Below, piece after piece: positions 21,341-32,224 of a stretch of DNA of 64,000 nucleotides (its first letter is position 1; the number at the start of each line of letters is the position of its first letter). Source of the DNA: Zelopaecilomyces penicillatus (taxonomy: Eukaryota > Ascomycota > Sordariomycetes > Hypocreales > Pseudodiploosporaceae); NCBI GenBank assembly GCA_005765155.1, contig VCCP01000003.1, forward strand, positions 4,898,001 through 4,962,000, in the 5' to 3' direction. Both the position numbers and the translations under genes were made by a program. Under the pieces are notes generated by a model that worked only from the letters and a program-made list of their open reading frames with translations, had not been told where the DNA came from and did not search any database.

Positions 21341-22629
21341 ATGGCGCCGCCTGCATCTTCGACGGTCACCAAGACCGCTCAGGGGCTCAAGAACAAGAGC
21401 GACAATGTGTCCGTTCCTAAAGATGGTGTCAAGGCTGAGCATGACTTCTTCTGGACCTATACTGAAGAGCCACATCGCACACGGCGTCTTGCCATCATCA
21501 AGGCACATCCCGAGGTGAGCCTTACCATTTCGCTTTGCGATTCTGGCTCTCGCAACATATGGAACCACATCAACTAACACATTGCGCGCGCGCTACTATG
21601 ATAGATTACCAAGCTCTGCGGTCCCGAACCCCTGACCAAATATGTCGTCGCTGGCGTCGTCACTCTTCAGCTCGCTCTCGCCTACTACCTCCACCAGACT
21701 CCTTTCTGGTCCTTCAAGTTCTGGGCCATCGCCTACGTCTTCGGCGCCACTGCCAACCAGAACCTGTTCCTCTCGATCCACGAAATATCACACAACCTGG
21801 CCTTTAAGAGCCCGTTGGCCAATCGTCTCTTTGCCATCTTTGCCAATCTGCCAATCGGAGTGCCGTACAGCGCTGCCTTCAGGGTACGTTATGAGCGCAA
21901 CCCAGCTTATTGTGGCTGAGAAATGACCTACATCAATACTAACTTGTGTCTTACGTATAGCCTTACCATCTTACCCACCACAAGTCCCTGGGTGTTGATG
22001 GCCTCGATACCGACCTCCCGACCGCATTTGAGGCAGTGTTTCTCGACTCGATCCTAGGCAAGGCCTTCTTCTGCACCTTCCAGATCTTCTTCTACGCACT
22101 CCGACCCATGGTCGTCTACCGGGTGCCTATGACTTGGGTCCATATCGTCAATCTCGCAGTTCAATTCAGCTTCATCGGCATATTTGTCCACTACACGTCC
22201 TGGACAGCTATCCTCTACTTGCTGCTGTCCTCTTTCCTTGCCGGCAGCCTGCATCCTCTAGCTGGCCACTTCATCGCAGAGCACTATGTGTACGAGACTG
22301 TGACGCCCGAGCAAAAGAACCCGGAGAACAAGGTGCCCGTGCCCGAGACCTTTTCCTACTACGGACCCCTCAACTGGTTCACCTACAATGTCGGCCTCCA
22401 CAACGAACATCACGACTTCCCCGCCGTGCCATGGACTCGCCTCCACGCTGTCCACGAGATCGCCAAGGAATTTTACGAAGACCTGCCCCGTCACGAGAGT
22501 TGGGTGTACGCTATTTGGCGCTTCATTCTTGATGAAAACGTTGGCATGAACTGCCGCGTGAAGCGGAAGGATGGCGGCCGAATGGTTGGTGGCGCCGTCA
22601 ACTGGAAGGAGTCGGAAATTCAAGCCTAA
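21341..22629 (+). CDS. Sphingolipid delta(4)-desaturase (DES family)
   Basis: A 373-aa ER membrane di-iron desaturase that introduces the delta-4 double bond into dihydroceramide-type long-chain bases. Three exons: 21341-21514, 21605-21883 and 21961-22629, with 90- and 77-bp introns, both phase 0. The N-terminal sphingolipid-desaturase signature DFFWTYTEEPHRTRR is at residues 34-48. The three iron-binding histidine boxes are all present: HEISH (about 117-121), HLTHH (154-158) and HNEHHDFP (298-305). Hydrophobic hairpins lie between them (for example VVAGVVTLQLALAYYL). It ends MVGGAVNWKESEIQA. Length and motif spacing fit functional fungal enzymes. Confusion with fatty-acid desaturases is unlikely given the N-terminal signature. 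Confidence 0.95.
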
Positions 22630-23692
22630 TCGCTTGTCTTGAATTGGAGAAAAAAACAAAAGATGAAAAAATGAAAAAGACAAAATGAATATGATTAATA
22701 GACAATTATTGTGCCTTTTGGTTTTAAAGGGCAGGTTAATTGTTGGATTTGGCTATGGCGTTGGGTAAGACTATCTGTCTGGTCTTTGTTATGCCAAGAC
22801 AGAACTAGACCACAGGCACCCCTTTTGTAAGACAATTCTTGATGACACAGAGGGGTGATGTCTCTAGATATGGCCGCCCAGTCAAGAGCACTTTACTGGC
22901 AAAGAAAAAAAATGAAAGTCTAGGGCCAATTAGAGGTAGTATTTTATTTTAATGCAACTCTCTCCTGCCTCCGAGCAATGAATGGGACTCCCCGTCACAC
23001 GTACACTGGAGGAGAGAAAATGCCGAGCAAAGGTAAAGCAGAGTTAACAATTCTCCAAGCTTTTCTCGTATCTGTTGTATGTTGATATTCTGCTACTACA
23101 TCAATTCTCACCCAATCTCAATACAAAAGAGACATAAGAAACGCGGAGAGATTGGAATCAAGAAAAAAGAAAGCAAAAAAGCGAAAGTGTACCTAGGGAA
23201 CTAATTGTAAAGTACAAGAGACTGCCTGCTACTTACTGTTTTGATCTCCAAAGCACCTCATGCGTGTTAATGGTAGTGTAGCGCGGCAGAAGCCATTTGA
23301 CTTCGGAAGCTGTACGGATAGGTTGACTGATGGACTCAACTAAGCAGAAGAACGGTGTACCCACGGTAATCCACTCAAACATTAGCACCACAACCCCTCT
23401 TGACTATCATCACACATTCACGTCCCAAGTCTTTCCTCTCACATGCTCTGCCACAACCTCCGTAGAGCAGAACGGGGCGGCTTAACCAACAAGACAAATC
23501 TTGACACTGTACCCATGATCGTATCTTTCATCATGCATGTTTTCAATATTCAGAAAGCACGCACCCTCTAGTTTGGAGAGCAGGCTGTTGTCTACTCAAA
23601 CATCAAAAATGGCAAGCTAGGCGATGCCTCTCCTTTTCTTCTCATCATGATTATTCCGCCTTTAGATGAACCAGTCGCAGTAGTACTTGGAC
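22630..23692. other. Convergent intergenic region, 1.1 kb
   Basis: Shared 3' flank of the desaturase and scs2 genes. It is AT-rich with A-runs near 22650-22680 and 22905-22915. No gene is seen. Confidence 0.5.
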
Positions 23693-25037
23693 TTAAAAGA
23701 AGAAGTAAGCCAGCAGGAAGCTTAGTAGGCATAGTAAAGCGACGATCGGCACAGCGACACCATCAACACCCTGCTTTACTGCCTGGACAACCGCCGCTGG
23801 TGCCCCCTTTTCGGTAGCAGCGCCGTTCTTAGTGTTGCGCTGGCGCAAGCCGCTGTCCTTGAAGTTGGCTAACTCAGCTTCCAGTTGTGCAATCTTCGCT
23901 TGGAGGTCCTCGGACACCGCGTGAGCCGCGCTGGAGACAGTCGAGGCAGCCTTTGAGACAACGGACTTGGGGGCTTCTGATCTGAAATCGTCATCCTCTT
24001 TGGCTTCGTCGGGGGCATAGGGAGGCGGCGCAGCTTGAGAGGCGGAATCAGAACCTGCTCCAGGCGAGGAGAAAGTTCGTGCAGCTTCAGGGGTATCGGT
24101 TGGCTAAGTTGATACATAATTAGGGTCCAACTCGACCAATCAAGAAGACTATAACGGGGTAGTACTCACTCCATTGACTATGGAAGACTTGCTTGGGGTC
24201 ACGGCCGTTGCTGGAGGGCTAGGGTTGGGTTCCAGGTGATCGCTTCCTGTGAGCCAGTTGACACGAATCTTTCTTTCCTGAATGCTTGCCTTCCCGGCTG
24301 ACTCCAGCTGCGCGAACCAGTTAGCACAGGCAGTTGAACCGTATAGGGTGACCAGCTGATAGTCCAGCAAGGCACACTTACCACTGAAGCAATTGTGGCA
24401 AACTCCTTGTCCGGAGTAATGGGTGCTGACTGAACGAGAAACTTGTCCCTACATTTTGCGTCCTGCGGAGGCTCAGACTTCATCGCCTGCAGTAGAACTA
24501 CCTTGGGGTTAGTCGCATTTGGATAGCATGTGATCACGCCACATAATCGCACTCACCCGTGACATCGAAGTCCTGGCCAGGCTCGATGCGGCCAGCATTT
24601 GGTCGGACGCAGTATCTAAAAGAAATGGTAAGCTTTATTGTGTCGAGCGAGGTTTGTAAAAGTCGAATGGAGGCGGCGTTGGGGATGGGTCGTACTGTTT
24701 GGGTGCGGTGGTTTTGACCTGTAACTACATTAGCTGGGGGATCGTCATGGTGATGCCGCCTTGTGTCGCAGCAGGAAGCAAACACAACATGCGCGTTATG
24801 CGCCTGCTCTGTCGCACCAAAGAGGCTCTCCCGGAGTGGGCGTACCTTGAAAGCAAGAGGCGATGTGCCTGGATTCTTGATCTTGAGGATTTGCGAGACC
24901 TCGACGGTAAAAGGCCCTGCAATTCGCGCGTTGCCACGTTAGTAAAAATGACCTCATCGGAGCGACTCCGGAAATTCCAAGCGCAGGCTGCACCTACGCC
25001 GAAAGTTAAGCTCAAGAGGCTCAATATCGACCGACAT
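23693..25037 (-). CDS. scs2: VAP/Scs2-type ER contact-site protein (MSP domain)
   Basis: A 285-aa tail-anchored ER protein. VAP/Scs2 proteins bind FFAT-motif lipid-transfer proteins and tether the ER to other membranes. Seven exons were assembled: 25037-24998, 24916-24846, 24718-24696, 24615-24557, 24497-24382, 24307-24170 and 24103-23693; all GT/AG and frame-consistent. The MSP domain occupies residues 1-125: it starts MSVDIEPLELNFRRPFTVEV, continues with LKIKNPGTSPLAFKVKTTAP, and has YCVRPNAGRIEPGQ, the conserved ligand-binding face. Then follow a Pro/Ser-rich linker, a short coiled coil (DLQAKIAQLEAELANF) and a C-terminal anchor (IVALLCLLSFLLAYFFF). Exon 3 is only 23 nt. Splicing this finely divided is common for this gene in filamentous fungi. 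Confidence 0.92.
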
Positions 25038-26660
25038 GTTGAACGAGGATGGCCGTTTTTATGTGGGAATTGCCGGAACAGACAAGGTTTTGCTAGAAAG
25101 CTGTTTCGATGTCGGGTGTGGGGGGGTAGTGGTTTGGAGGAGGGAGAGCAGGAGGGACGGACGTCGCAGCCCGAGCGGAAGCCAGATGTTATGTATTGAT
25201 TGGCAGCGGCGGGGGAGACGAGAGATGACTAGAGACAAATAGATGGCAAAGCAGAGAAGGGCCTAGAAAATAGGAAAATAAGAAATAGGGTTCAAAAAGG
25301 GTTTGAAGAGAGAAATATGAGGTTGAGCTGCCAAGTAGGTACTGTAGAGGATGAACAAAACCGGGGCTACAAAACAAGGTCGATGAGGGAGTCGCAGTTG
25401 GCAGAGGGTGGTTTGCGTGGATGACGATCGTAAGAGGCGAGGGGAAGACGACGTAGTGCCTGGGGGTACCTTGGGTGGTTTGTCAGGTTTTCGCAACGGG
25501 GGGGGGGGGGGGGGGAGAGCTTTGGGCAGTTTGGGGGGGCGTATAACAGCTGTTGTTCGGGTCCAGCTACAGTGGGTGGATGTAGCCTACAGCACCTCAC
25601 GCTTCACATGAAAGCCAGTTGAGACATGGATGAGCTGTCCTGATGGGCTAGCTCTATTTAGTCAGCAAACTATTCTAACTATTCAGACCTCGGGAAGCGG
25701 GACAACCACCAGGCCCTGTGAAACAAATTGGAGCTATTAGTCGCAATTGTGCTATTATAGACCAGGTACCTAATTACCTACCTACCTTGCTGAGCTTGTC
25801 TTGAGCAACACTAGAGCTCCGTTGAAGCTCCATACGTCACACAAAAGGTCTGGGGAAGTGATTCAAGCTCTACCTAGTATTATTCACATCGTAATAACGC
25901 TTCTTAGAAGTTAAATATAGCCTTCTAAAGCTACACAAACATTGATAACCACATTGTATGTAGTATTGGTTCATATATATGTATTCATCATCATCATTAT
26001 CATAATCATCATTACGGTGCTTGTTGTTTGTCAGCCCAACGGCGCCTCAGACAAAACGCCCCCTTGTAAAATATCTCCATCCGCCCCCTTGCCAATGTCG
26101 TGGCGCATTCTCAAACATGTGTATATGTTTGGTTTGGTATCCTATAACAAATATAAAAAAAGACAAACATCGCTGTAATTTTGCCAGCTTGAACCATACT
26201 TTTCGCCCACGTCCATGTCATGGCACTCTGTGTGTCTGTTGGAGCTTTGATCCAAGCCTTCTCCCCCTTAAATATAAAGCACTGGCCCAGTGTGGTCTGT
26301 GTTGCTGGCATCAAGCAAACAGCCGCGTGGGCATGTATCGGCCATGGCCGAGAGGAATCTGTGCTGAAAATATTTCATTCATTTTCGGACATTCTCGTCT
26401 TCGGGCTGCATAATCAGAAAGTCAATGTTTGGCGCTGCTTTTCGTGGTCCGGCCTCAGTGACCGTGGCTGTTTTGCAGTCGTGATTTGGGTGAGAGAACT
26501 ACCCCCAAAGCTAATGATATCTGACTATGACGTGAATTTCGGTAACTGGTCTTGAATTTCCATCATCGTGTCTCAGGTATTTTCATATTACTTGTTGGGG
26601 TAAATCATCGTGGTAATTGATTTCGGTTTGTCATCTTCGGGTTTCAAGCTGCTGCTGCTC
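25038..26660. other. Intergenic, 1.6 kb, includes scs2 promoter
   Basis: No gene is seen. It holds an uninterrupted G18 run at 25498-25515 and an ATC-rich microsatellite at about 25984-26016. Open frames are short and without family resemblance. Confidence 0.5.
25498..25515 (+). repeat. Homopolymer G18
   Basis: Eighteen consecutive G residues, about 460 bp upstream of the scs2 start codon. This is a mononucleotide microsatellite and a likely polymorphic or error-prone site. Confidence 0.85.
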
Positions 26661-28301
26661 TCATGGATACTCGTAGTATACATGCGTTTCTCGCGTCTGA
26701 ATGATTCCCTTGTCGCTTTCGTTGTCCTCGCCGCTCGTTCTGCTATTATCTCGTGATTTTGCTTTCGGGGGCAAGCCCTGGACGTCGATCACAGTGTCTG
26801 TACCAATATCTGTCTCGTCAAATCGGTTATAATATGCGCGGTTACGCGAACTGCCGGCGCCAAATGTTCGCAATTCGTGGTTGCTTGACATTGCCTTGCT
26901 GCTGCTTTTCTTATGGCTTGAATTTTGAACGCTGGAGAGTAGTTTAGGCGCGACTGCCTTTACGAAGTGATTTAGTGTCGAGAGTGAAGCACACATGATG
27001 AGTAAATTCGCTTCGACGCAACTAGATGGCACCATGTTAGAAACATCTTTGACGGGAACCGTAGTGTATGTACATACATCCACAAAGAGACGGGACCACC
27101 GCCCCAAGTTTGATCAACGTCATCTAAAACGTTGATAAGGAGTGCCAGTCGTACCATTGAGGTCACCACAGTTCTGTAATTTGTGTGTTAGCGGTGCGCC
27201 GCCATATGAAAAGTTTGGTTCACGCTGTGTGCGTTTGGTTTGACCCTCTACTTTGATAAATGTAAAAAAGTCCATGGAGGGAGGGCTATGCTTACGCTGA
27301 GCCAACGGCAAACATGCCGATGAGTCCGGCTTTCCGCATCCTTGTCATTTTGAGACTTATGACCATCGGCACAGGAATTGAGAAGATGAGAATGTCCGTG
27401 GCAACGCCAATCGCGGCTGTAGCCTGATACATGGCGGGCCTATCGATGCACCAGCCTTTGTCCGGTGGAAACATGATATCATAGCTTTTGATGACTGGGT
27501 GACAAGGAAAAACGGAGCTGAAGAAAATGCCGACTCCAGAAATGGTGACGATGAACATCATGCAATATACCGCCCAGCGGTACCAGTCTTGCGGGTTGTT
27601 GATCTCACGGTAGAATAGGAGAATGGCGAGCTTGGAAAATGTCGTCGGTACGGTATATACGATTGAGTTGAGGTATCCTCCAAACTAATGATGACTCCGG
27701 TTAATATGGTGGTGTCTCGTAGGGGCAACGGTCTGCACCCTTCCAAGTCCTCGATTATCATGACTCACCAGTGCAAAATCTTTGAATAATTCGAATGATA
27801 TTTCCCACCCGTGAACTCCTATAATGCTGTGATAGAATGCATCTAATAGTTGAATTAGGCTGAGTTCCTTTAGGGACAATTTCTGGAGAGGCTGTTATTC
27901 TCGACTCACATACGATTAGGCCTTGGATGGCAACGCTTCCAAGCTAAATGACGAGGATGGTTAGTTTCTTGAAACACTGCTAAAACCCGCGAGGTATTCT
28001 GCGAGCACAACATATGTGCCAGTGACATACCCAAGCGAAGATTAGAAATACTGCACGTAGACGAGTTAGTTACCATGCTGAGCACCTCGAGGTGACATAT
28101 CATACCATCATCGAGTCCGAACGTATTGCGCAAAACGCCCTTGACATAAAGCTTCTGTGCCATAAAGAACGTCGATACAGCCAAACCGATGCCAGAGACG
28201 ATATATGTGGACATTACGGAGCGCCGTTGAGGATTGTCAAAGTCGACCAAATAGTCAGGCGGCGGCGGTATCGCCACGAGGACGCCGTTCACCGTCGTCA
28301 T
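26661..28301 (-). CDS. Fungal rhodopsin-domain integral membrane protein (PTH11-like)
   Basis: A 389-aa seven-helix membrane protein of the fungal rhodopsin-domain family, to which PTH11-like receptors belong. Seven exons were assembled: 28301-28106, 28050-28031, 27943-27910, 27842-27769, 27684-27296, 27173-27078 and 27021-26661; frames join at every junction. Helix 1 is in MSTYIVSGIGLAVSTFFMAQ, followed by LDDVFLIFAWLGSVAIQGLI. The family markers are present: GVHGWEI, LAILLFYREI, a lumenal CHP...WCIDRPAMYQATAAIGVATD and the intracellular IPVPMVISLKM. The last helix WICVEANLLIMCASL matches the family end. There is no N-terminal CFEM domain. A 90-residue cytosolic Ser/Asp-rich tail follows. 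Exons 2 and 3 are very small (20 and 34 nt). Ligand and role are unknown. Confidence 0.88.
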
Positions 28302-30622
28302 GATGGCGGAGTGATACTGGTAGAGCTACGGCCCATTGGGTGAGCCTGAACGAGAGTTTGGCGACTATTTCGAGGGCAACTTTTTGAGTTTGAGTCTCTA
28401 GTTTCGTCGGGGTCGTCTGCGCACGCGTCGTCGGTTTCGAGAGGTCGTGCGAGCAGATATGGGATCGCAAGTCCGCCTTTGGAGGAGGGGAAGAGAGAAG
28501 GAAGAGGGAGGAGAAAAGCAATGGAGAGTGATGAAGGTCCGGGCCAGAACAAGTGGAGCGGCACGGGACGGTGGGCTGGTCTGTGAAGAAAGGCTGACCA
28601 GCACTAATTAAGTGAGACTACGTGGTGAGGTGTGTTGGTGTTGTTGGCGCGGAGGGAGGAGAAACATTTCTGGACCCTTTTTTGGGGAGGACAAGCAGGG
28701 CAGGGGACAAGGACTGGACAGGCTGCTTTCTCCAGACTAACTAACACCTAGGTGTAGTGTAGTTGCAGTGTATTAAGGATTTCATTACATTGGATATGGG
28801 AGCGGGATCAGACGCTCGGTTCCCAGCCGGGGGCTCGGGGCTCGGTCAACAACGAACCGGGCTGACAGCCGTCCCGGTCAGTCCTCTGGCGTCGTGAGTC
28901 GAAAGTGATGCTAATGCTAGCGACCAATTCCTTCCGCGGACACGGTCCGCTTTTTTTGTGCTCTCCGGTTTCTCCGTGGCCTTGCTTTGGATGATCGCCC
29001 CAGATTGTGTTTAATACCCGTACATCAATGCAAGCCAATGCCAGCCAGCCAGACCAGGTGTGCAACTCCTAGACAAATGCGAGAAAGAAAGCACGCCCGT
29101 CTGGTAATAACCGTTGGCCGTTGGACTGGCTCGAGACATCCAATCGTCGTGGAACAGCCTGTCTCCTGCACTGACGCAACACCCGCCTGCCCACCCACGC
29201 CAACAAAACAAGGGACCGGCCGTGGGTGGGTGCCATGCCCTCAACGCCGTGGCTCCAGCGCCACGTCTTGTTTCTTAAAGATTCGCGGGAAAAGCCAGCC
29301 GAAAATTTTGCTGTCCCTGAAAGGGGATGGAGAGGAGGGGGGTGGGGGGCAAGAGGCTAAACCGGAAGCAAGGATTATGGAAGTCGCCTTTCATTTCTTT
29401 TGTCAAAATCCCCCTTGCTTTCTGCGTCTTGGCGGGGTGGCCCATCACCCAGGGATTACCCGATGGGCCCATGTGTTGGTAGTAGCCCTTAACTTGATGT
29501 CTACAGCCTTAGTTGGTGCTTGTGGGGAGCATGGTCCTGGCATGACCCTGGCCAGCCTGGTGCAATGCGCTTGGTGGGCTATGACCAGCGACCTGCAGTG
29601 GCTCGAGTTACGCTGGATATGGAACAACTGCCGGGATTGGGGCTGTTTAGGTGCAGCTAGCTCAAGATGCTAGATCTGAATCGAGTCTACGGCGGTGGGA
29701 AGCTTCCAATGTTTTTGCTTTTCAAGCGCTCCTCTGTGTCGTCGCTGTGCATGCTGTACTCCTAATCCCTGTGATTCCTTGGGGTCTTCCCTCAATGCTC
29801 AGCGTATCGGACATGACACGGTGCGGTGTCGCCCGCCATTCGACAGCTTGGCATTCAATGCTGTTTAGGTCGTTTGTACACAAGTTATTTCAGTGGGTGT
29901 GGTACCCAGTTTGCTGCCCGGAACGGTTAGTGCTGTGTTTACAGCGTCTAGTGTCCTGTATTACGTACCTGTATTCAGCCGCTCGCCTGTGCGTCTCTGT
30001 ACCTATTACTGTTTACAGCTCGTTTGTAATGCCAACACTCAAAACTCGATGCTGTCAAAGCAGAATACCTAATCTTCATACCAAGGATATCAATACAGTA
30101 GTATTTTGCAATGAAGCCCAGAGGCACAATGGACTGCGTATTCAGAGTCTCGACATGTAATCATGATGATTGCAAACCTACCTAGTAGCTCACTGGTAAA
30201 GCGCCCGTGCTCCATTGCTTACCTGCACCGAATGACCATGGAATCGTGGTTGCAGCTTCGGCGATGCGGCATCGAAGCCTATCCTTGACCACTAGAACAA
30301 AGCCTGGACCCGGCCCAGCGAGCCAAGCGAGGGCCAAGGGCTGAATTAGCTTCAAATTATATACAGTCTGGGTTTGAAGAAGCGATTGGACAGGACTAAA
30401 CGGCCTGCTTTACAGGACCTGCTATATTGAACAAAGTTTCTACTGAAGGTTTGTCGAATCAGGGGACTCTTGATCCAATACCCGTTCTAAAGCAGGAAAG
30501 CCACATTTGGGTCAGGAATGTCCAACACATTGCGTTCTAGACATAAAAATCATGGAATTCAAGGTCATAGCTCTACATTACCTCGCATTAGCTAACTGTT
30601 CCCATCCCCATCATCTCGTTAA
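28302..30622. other. 2.3-kb region without a supportable gene
   Basis: Frames at 28987-29673 and 29651-30160 begin with TTG/GTG, have no recognisable fold and were rejected. The region contains a G-rich stretch at 29325-29350 and the tRNA-like relic at about 30180-30290. Confidence 0.45.
30180..30290 (+). repeat. Possible tRNA-like (SINE or tRNA relic) sequence with a hairpin
   Basis: TAGCTCACTGGTAAAGCGC at about 30186-30204 fits a tRNA D-arm/A box, with one mismatch in the D stem. A GTGGTTGCAGC follows about 50 bases later where a B box would lie, but it is degenerate. It is followed by a hairpin-forming GCTTCGGCGATG...CATCGAAGC. No complete cloverleaf can be built, so this is at most a decayed tRNA-derived element. 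Confidence 0.3.
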
Positions 30623-31250
30623 TTACACGCAAGACGCAAGGATCATGCCACCGACAAGACAGGCCACTGCCAATGCCGGCTGAGTTGGACTAACTGCTCT
30701 GCTCCCTTTGCCACCATGGCATTGGGGTCGGCGTAGGCACAATCAGACTAGCTGCATGGCTGGAAATACTGCTTGCCATTGCTCTGTCTACCTTGATAGC
30801 GCAGGGATTGCCGTGTGGACTGGTGTCATCGTCACATGTCGCAATAGTTGGACATGCAGATGGCGCGGTGCTCTGCGTGATCTCGTACACGCCGCCCAGA
30901 ACTGGGCATTCCGGTACCTGTGGAATATCGAGTTCCGGTTGTGCATAATACTCCGACATGTTATCGTTGGCGTCGCTGGATATCTCTTTCCCCTTGATAT
31001 TGAACATGATCCCCCCATTAGCAGCCAACGTCTTCGTGAAAGCTCCACAGCGCTTCTTCAAACCATCCCAATTCAGATGCCACTGGAACATATATGTATC
31101 TTGCTGTGTTTTTTGCGATATCCACTCGGAAGTGTTGGTGCTGGCAACAAAAATGTGGAAGGGTTTCGCCGTCAATGACCCTTCTGGCAATTCCCCAAGC
31201 CCATCACTTAAACGCTCAAGTGAAAGGGGTATGTGTTGGTGTAGTTAACT
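30623..31250 (-). pseudogene. Decayed copy of the adjacent DUF7136-like gene
   Basis: The open part (31190-30690) parallels the middle and end of the intact gene at 31373-32224: TNTSEW, DTYMFQW, NWDGLKKRCG, YYAQPELD, PECPVLGG, EITQSTAPSACPT, GNPCAIKVD. There is no signal peptide or N-terminal third. A remnant of the upstream region (an NYT segment near 31250) lies in another frame. At the 3' end a stop (REQSS then TAG) ends the frame; the hydrophobic tail survives in a shifted frame (PALAVACLVGGMILASCV, then TAA at 30623-30625), matching PALAAAYLVSGIVLISYI of the intact copy. At least two disabling changes are therefore visible. The intact neighbour sits directly upstream, which points to tandem duplication. 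Confidence 0.82.
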
Positions 31251-31254
31251 ACAA

Positions 31255-31390
31255 AAGATCACCACGGTTGAATTGGTTGAGTAACTATCTAGAGTTGATA
31301 TATCTCGATGCTATCAAAGGTTGCGCACCTATTTGGTACACACACACTATTTATACCAGTTCTACAAGTGCTTTATATGTAAGATATTAA
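31255..31390 (-). pseudogene. Relic of the 3' end of a LysM-protein gene
   Basis: On the minus strand this segment aligns with the last roughly 80 coding and 3' bases of the LysM gene at 39363-40535. The shared part includes an identical CATCGAGATATATCAACT, followed by a stop codon and a similar AGATAGT(T/C)ACTCA(A/G)CCAA. One extra base near 31320 breaks the frame and several substitutions are present. No other part of the LysM gene is recognisable nearby. It abuts the stop codon of the intact DUF7136-like gene on one side and the decayed copy on the other. Confidence 0.75.
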
Positions 31391-32224
31391 TACTATACCA
31401 CTGACAAGATAGGCTGCTGCCAGTGCTGGCTTCATTGCACAGAAATTTCCAGCATTACCGTTGTCCTCCTCTTGCCTTCTTGGTGTTGCGGTAGCAGTCG
31501 GCATAATCCGACTTGCTGCGTAGCTGGAAATCCTGCTTGCCATCGCCTCATCAACCTTGACAGCACAAGGGTTTCCTCGTTGGCCACTCCGATCAGTCAC
31601 CACGGTAGGGCATGCAGATGGTGCTGTGCTCTGCGTTATTTCGACCACGCCGCCCAGAGCTGGGCATTCCGGCGCCTGCAGAACATCGAGCTCTGGCTGA
31701 GCGTAATAGTCAGAGATGTTATCCCCCCTGAGAGTAGTATACTCCCATTCATATTTAATATCAAACATAACTTCTCCATTACTCGTCAAAGTTTCGTCAC
31801 CATATCCGCATCGCCGCTTCAGACCATCCCAATTCACCTGCCACTGAAACATATAGGTGTCGCCCCGATCTCCTGCAATCCGTCGCCATTCGGACGTATT
31901 GGTGCCGTCCATGAACACATAAAAGGGTTCTGTGACTGGCGCTTTGGGCAAGGCGAACTCTCCTCTCGCAACATCTGTCATGCCGGGAATTGCACCCTCT
32001 GCAAATGGCACAATGTACCAAGAGACTGTGTAGTTTTTGCCAAGAGTCTCGATGGCCGTTACGTTTTGAATGGCAAGGGCGATGGGCATCAGTTCTGATG
32101 GCTTGTAGGTCTCATTGCGAGGGAAGATGATGTCGACTTCGAATTGCGGCCTGCCCTGCGCGACGGCGGATGCGATGAGTGATGCCCAGGCCAATGCCTT
32201 TGTCATACAAGGGAGAGGCGCCAT
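31373..32224 (-). CDS. Secreted DUF7136-like protein, probably membrane- or GPI-anchored
   Basis: A 283-aa intronless protein. The N-terminus has a signal peptide (ALAWASLIASAVAQ, cleavage likely near residue 23); a second Met at 32206 (MTKALAWAS) is an alternative start. After it comes FEVDIIFPRNETY, the opening strand of the fungal DUF7136 group, then several N-glycosylation sequons (NET, NVT, NYT, NTS, NIS) and spaced cysteines in CGYGDE, CPALGG, SACPT and NPCAV. A Ser/Ala/Thr-rich region leads to a hydrophobic C-terminus (LAAAYLVSGIVLISYI), which suggests a GPI or transmembrane anchor. These are cell-surface proteins of unknown function. A decayed duplicate lies immediately downstream, and the chitin-related genes next to it make a cell-wall role plausible, but that is inference. 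Confidence 0.82.
   Translation of the reverse strand: MAPLPCMTKALAWASLIASAVAQGRPQFEVDIIFPRNETYKPSELMPIALAIQNVTAIETLGKNYTVSWYIVPFAEGAIPGMTDVARGEFALPKAPVTEPFYVFMDGTNTSEWRRIAGDRGDTYMFQWQVNWDGLKRRCGYGDETLTSNGEVMFDIKYEWEYTTLRGDNISDYYAQPELDVLQAPECPALGGVVEITQSTAPSACPTVVTDRSGQRGNPCAVKVDEAMASRISSYAASRIMPTATATPRRQEEDNGNAGNFCAMKPALAAAYLVSGIVLISYI

Noticed and set aside
28987..29673. Forward frame of 228 codons
   Set aside because: It starts with TTG, has shuffled composition and crosses a G-rich low-complexity stretch.
29651..30160. Forward frame of 169 codons with hydrophobic stretches
   Set aside because: It starts with GTG; the hydrophobic parts are not organised as helices of a known transporter, and there is no splice support.
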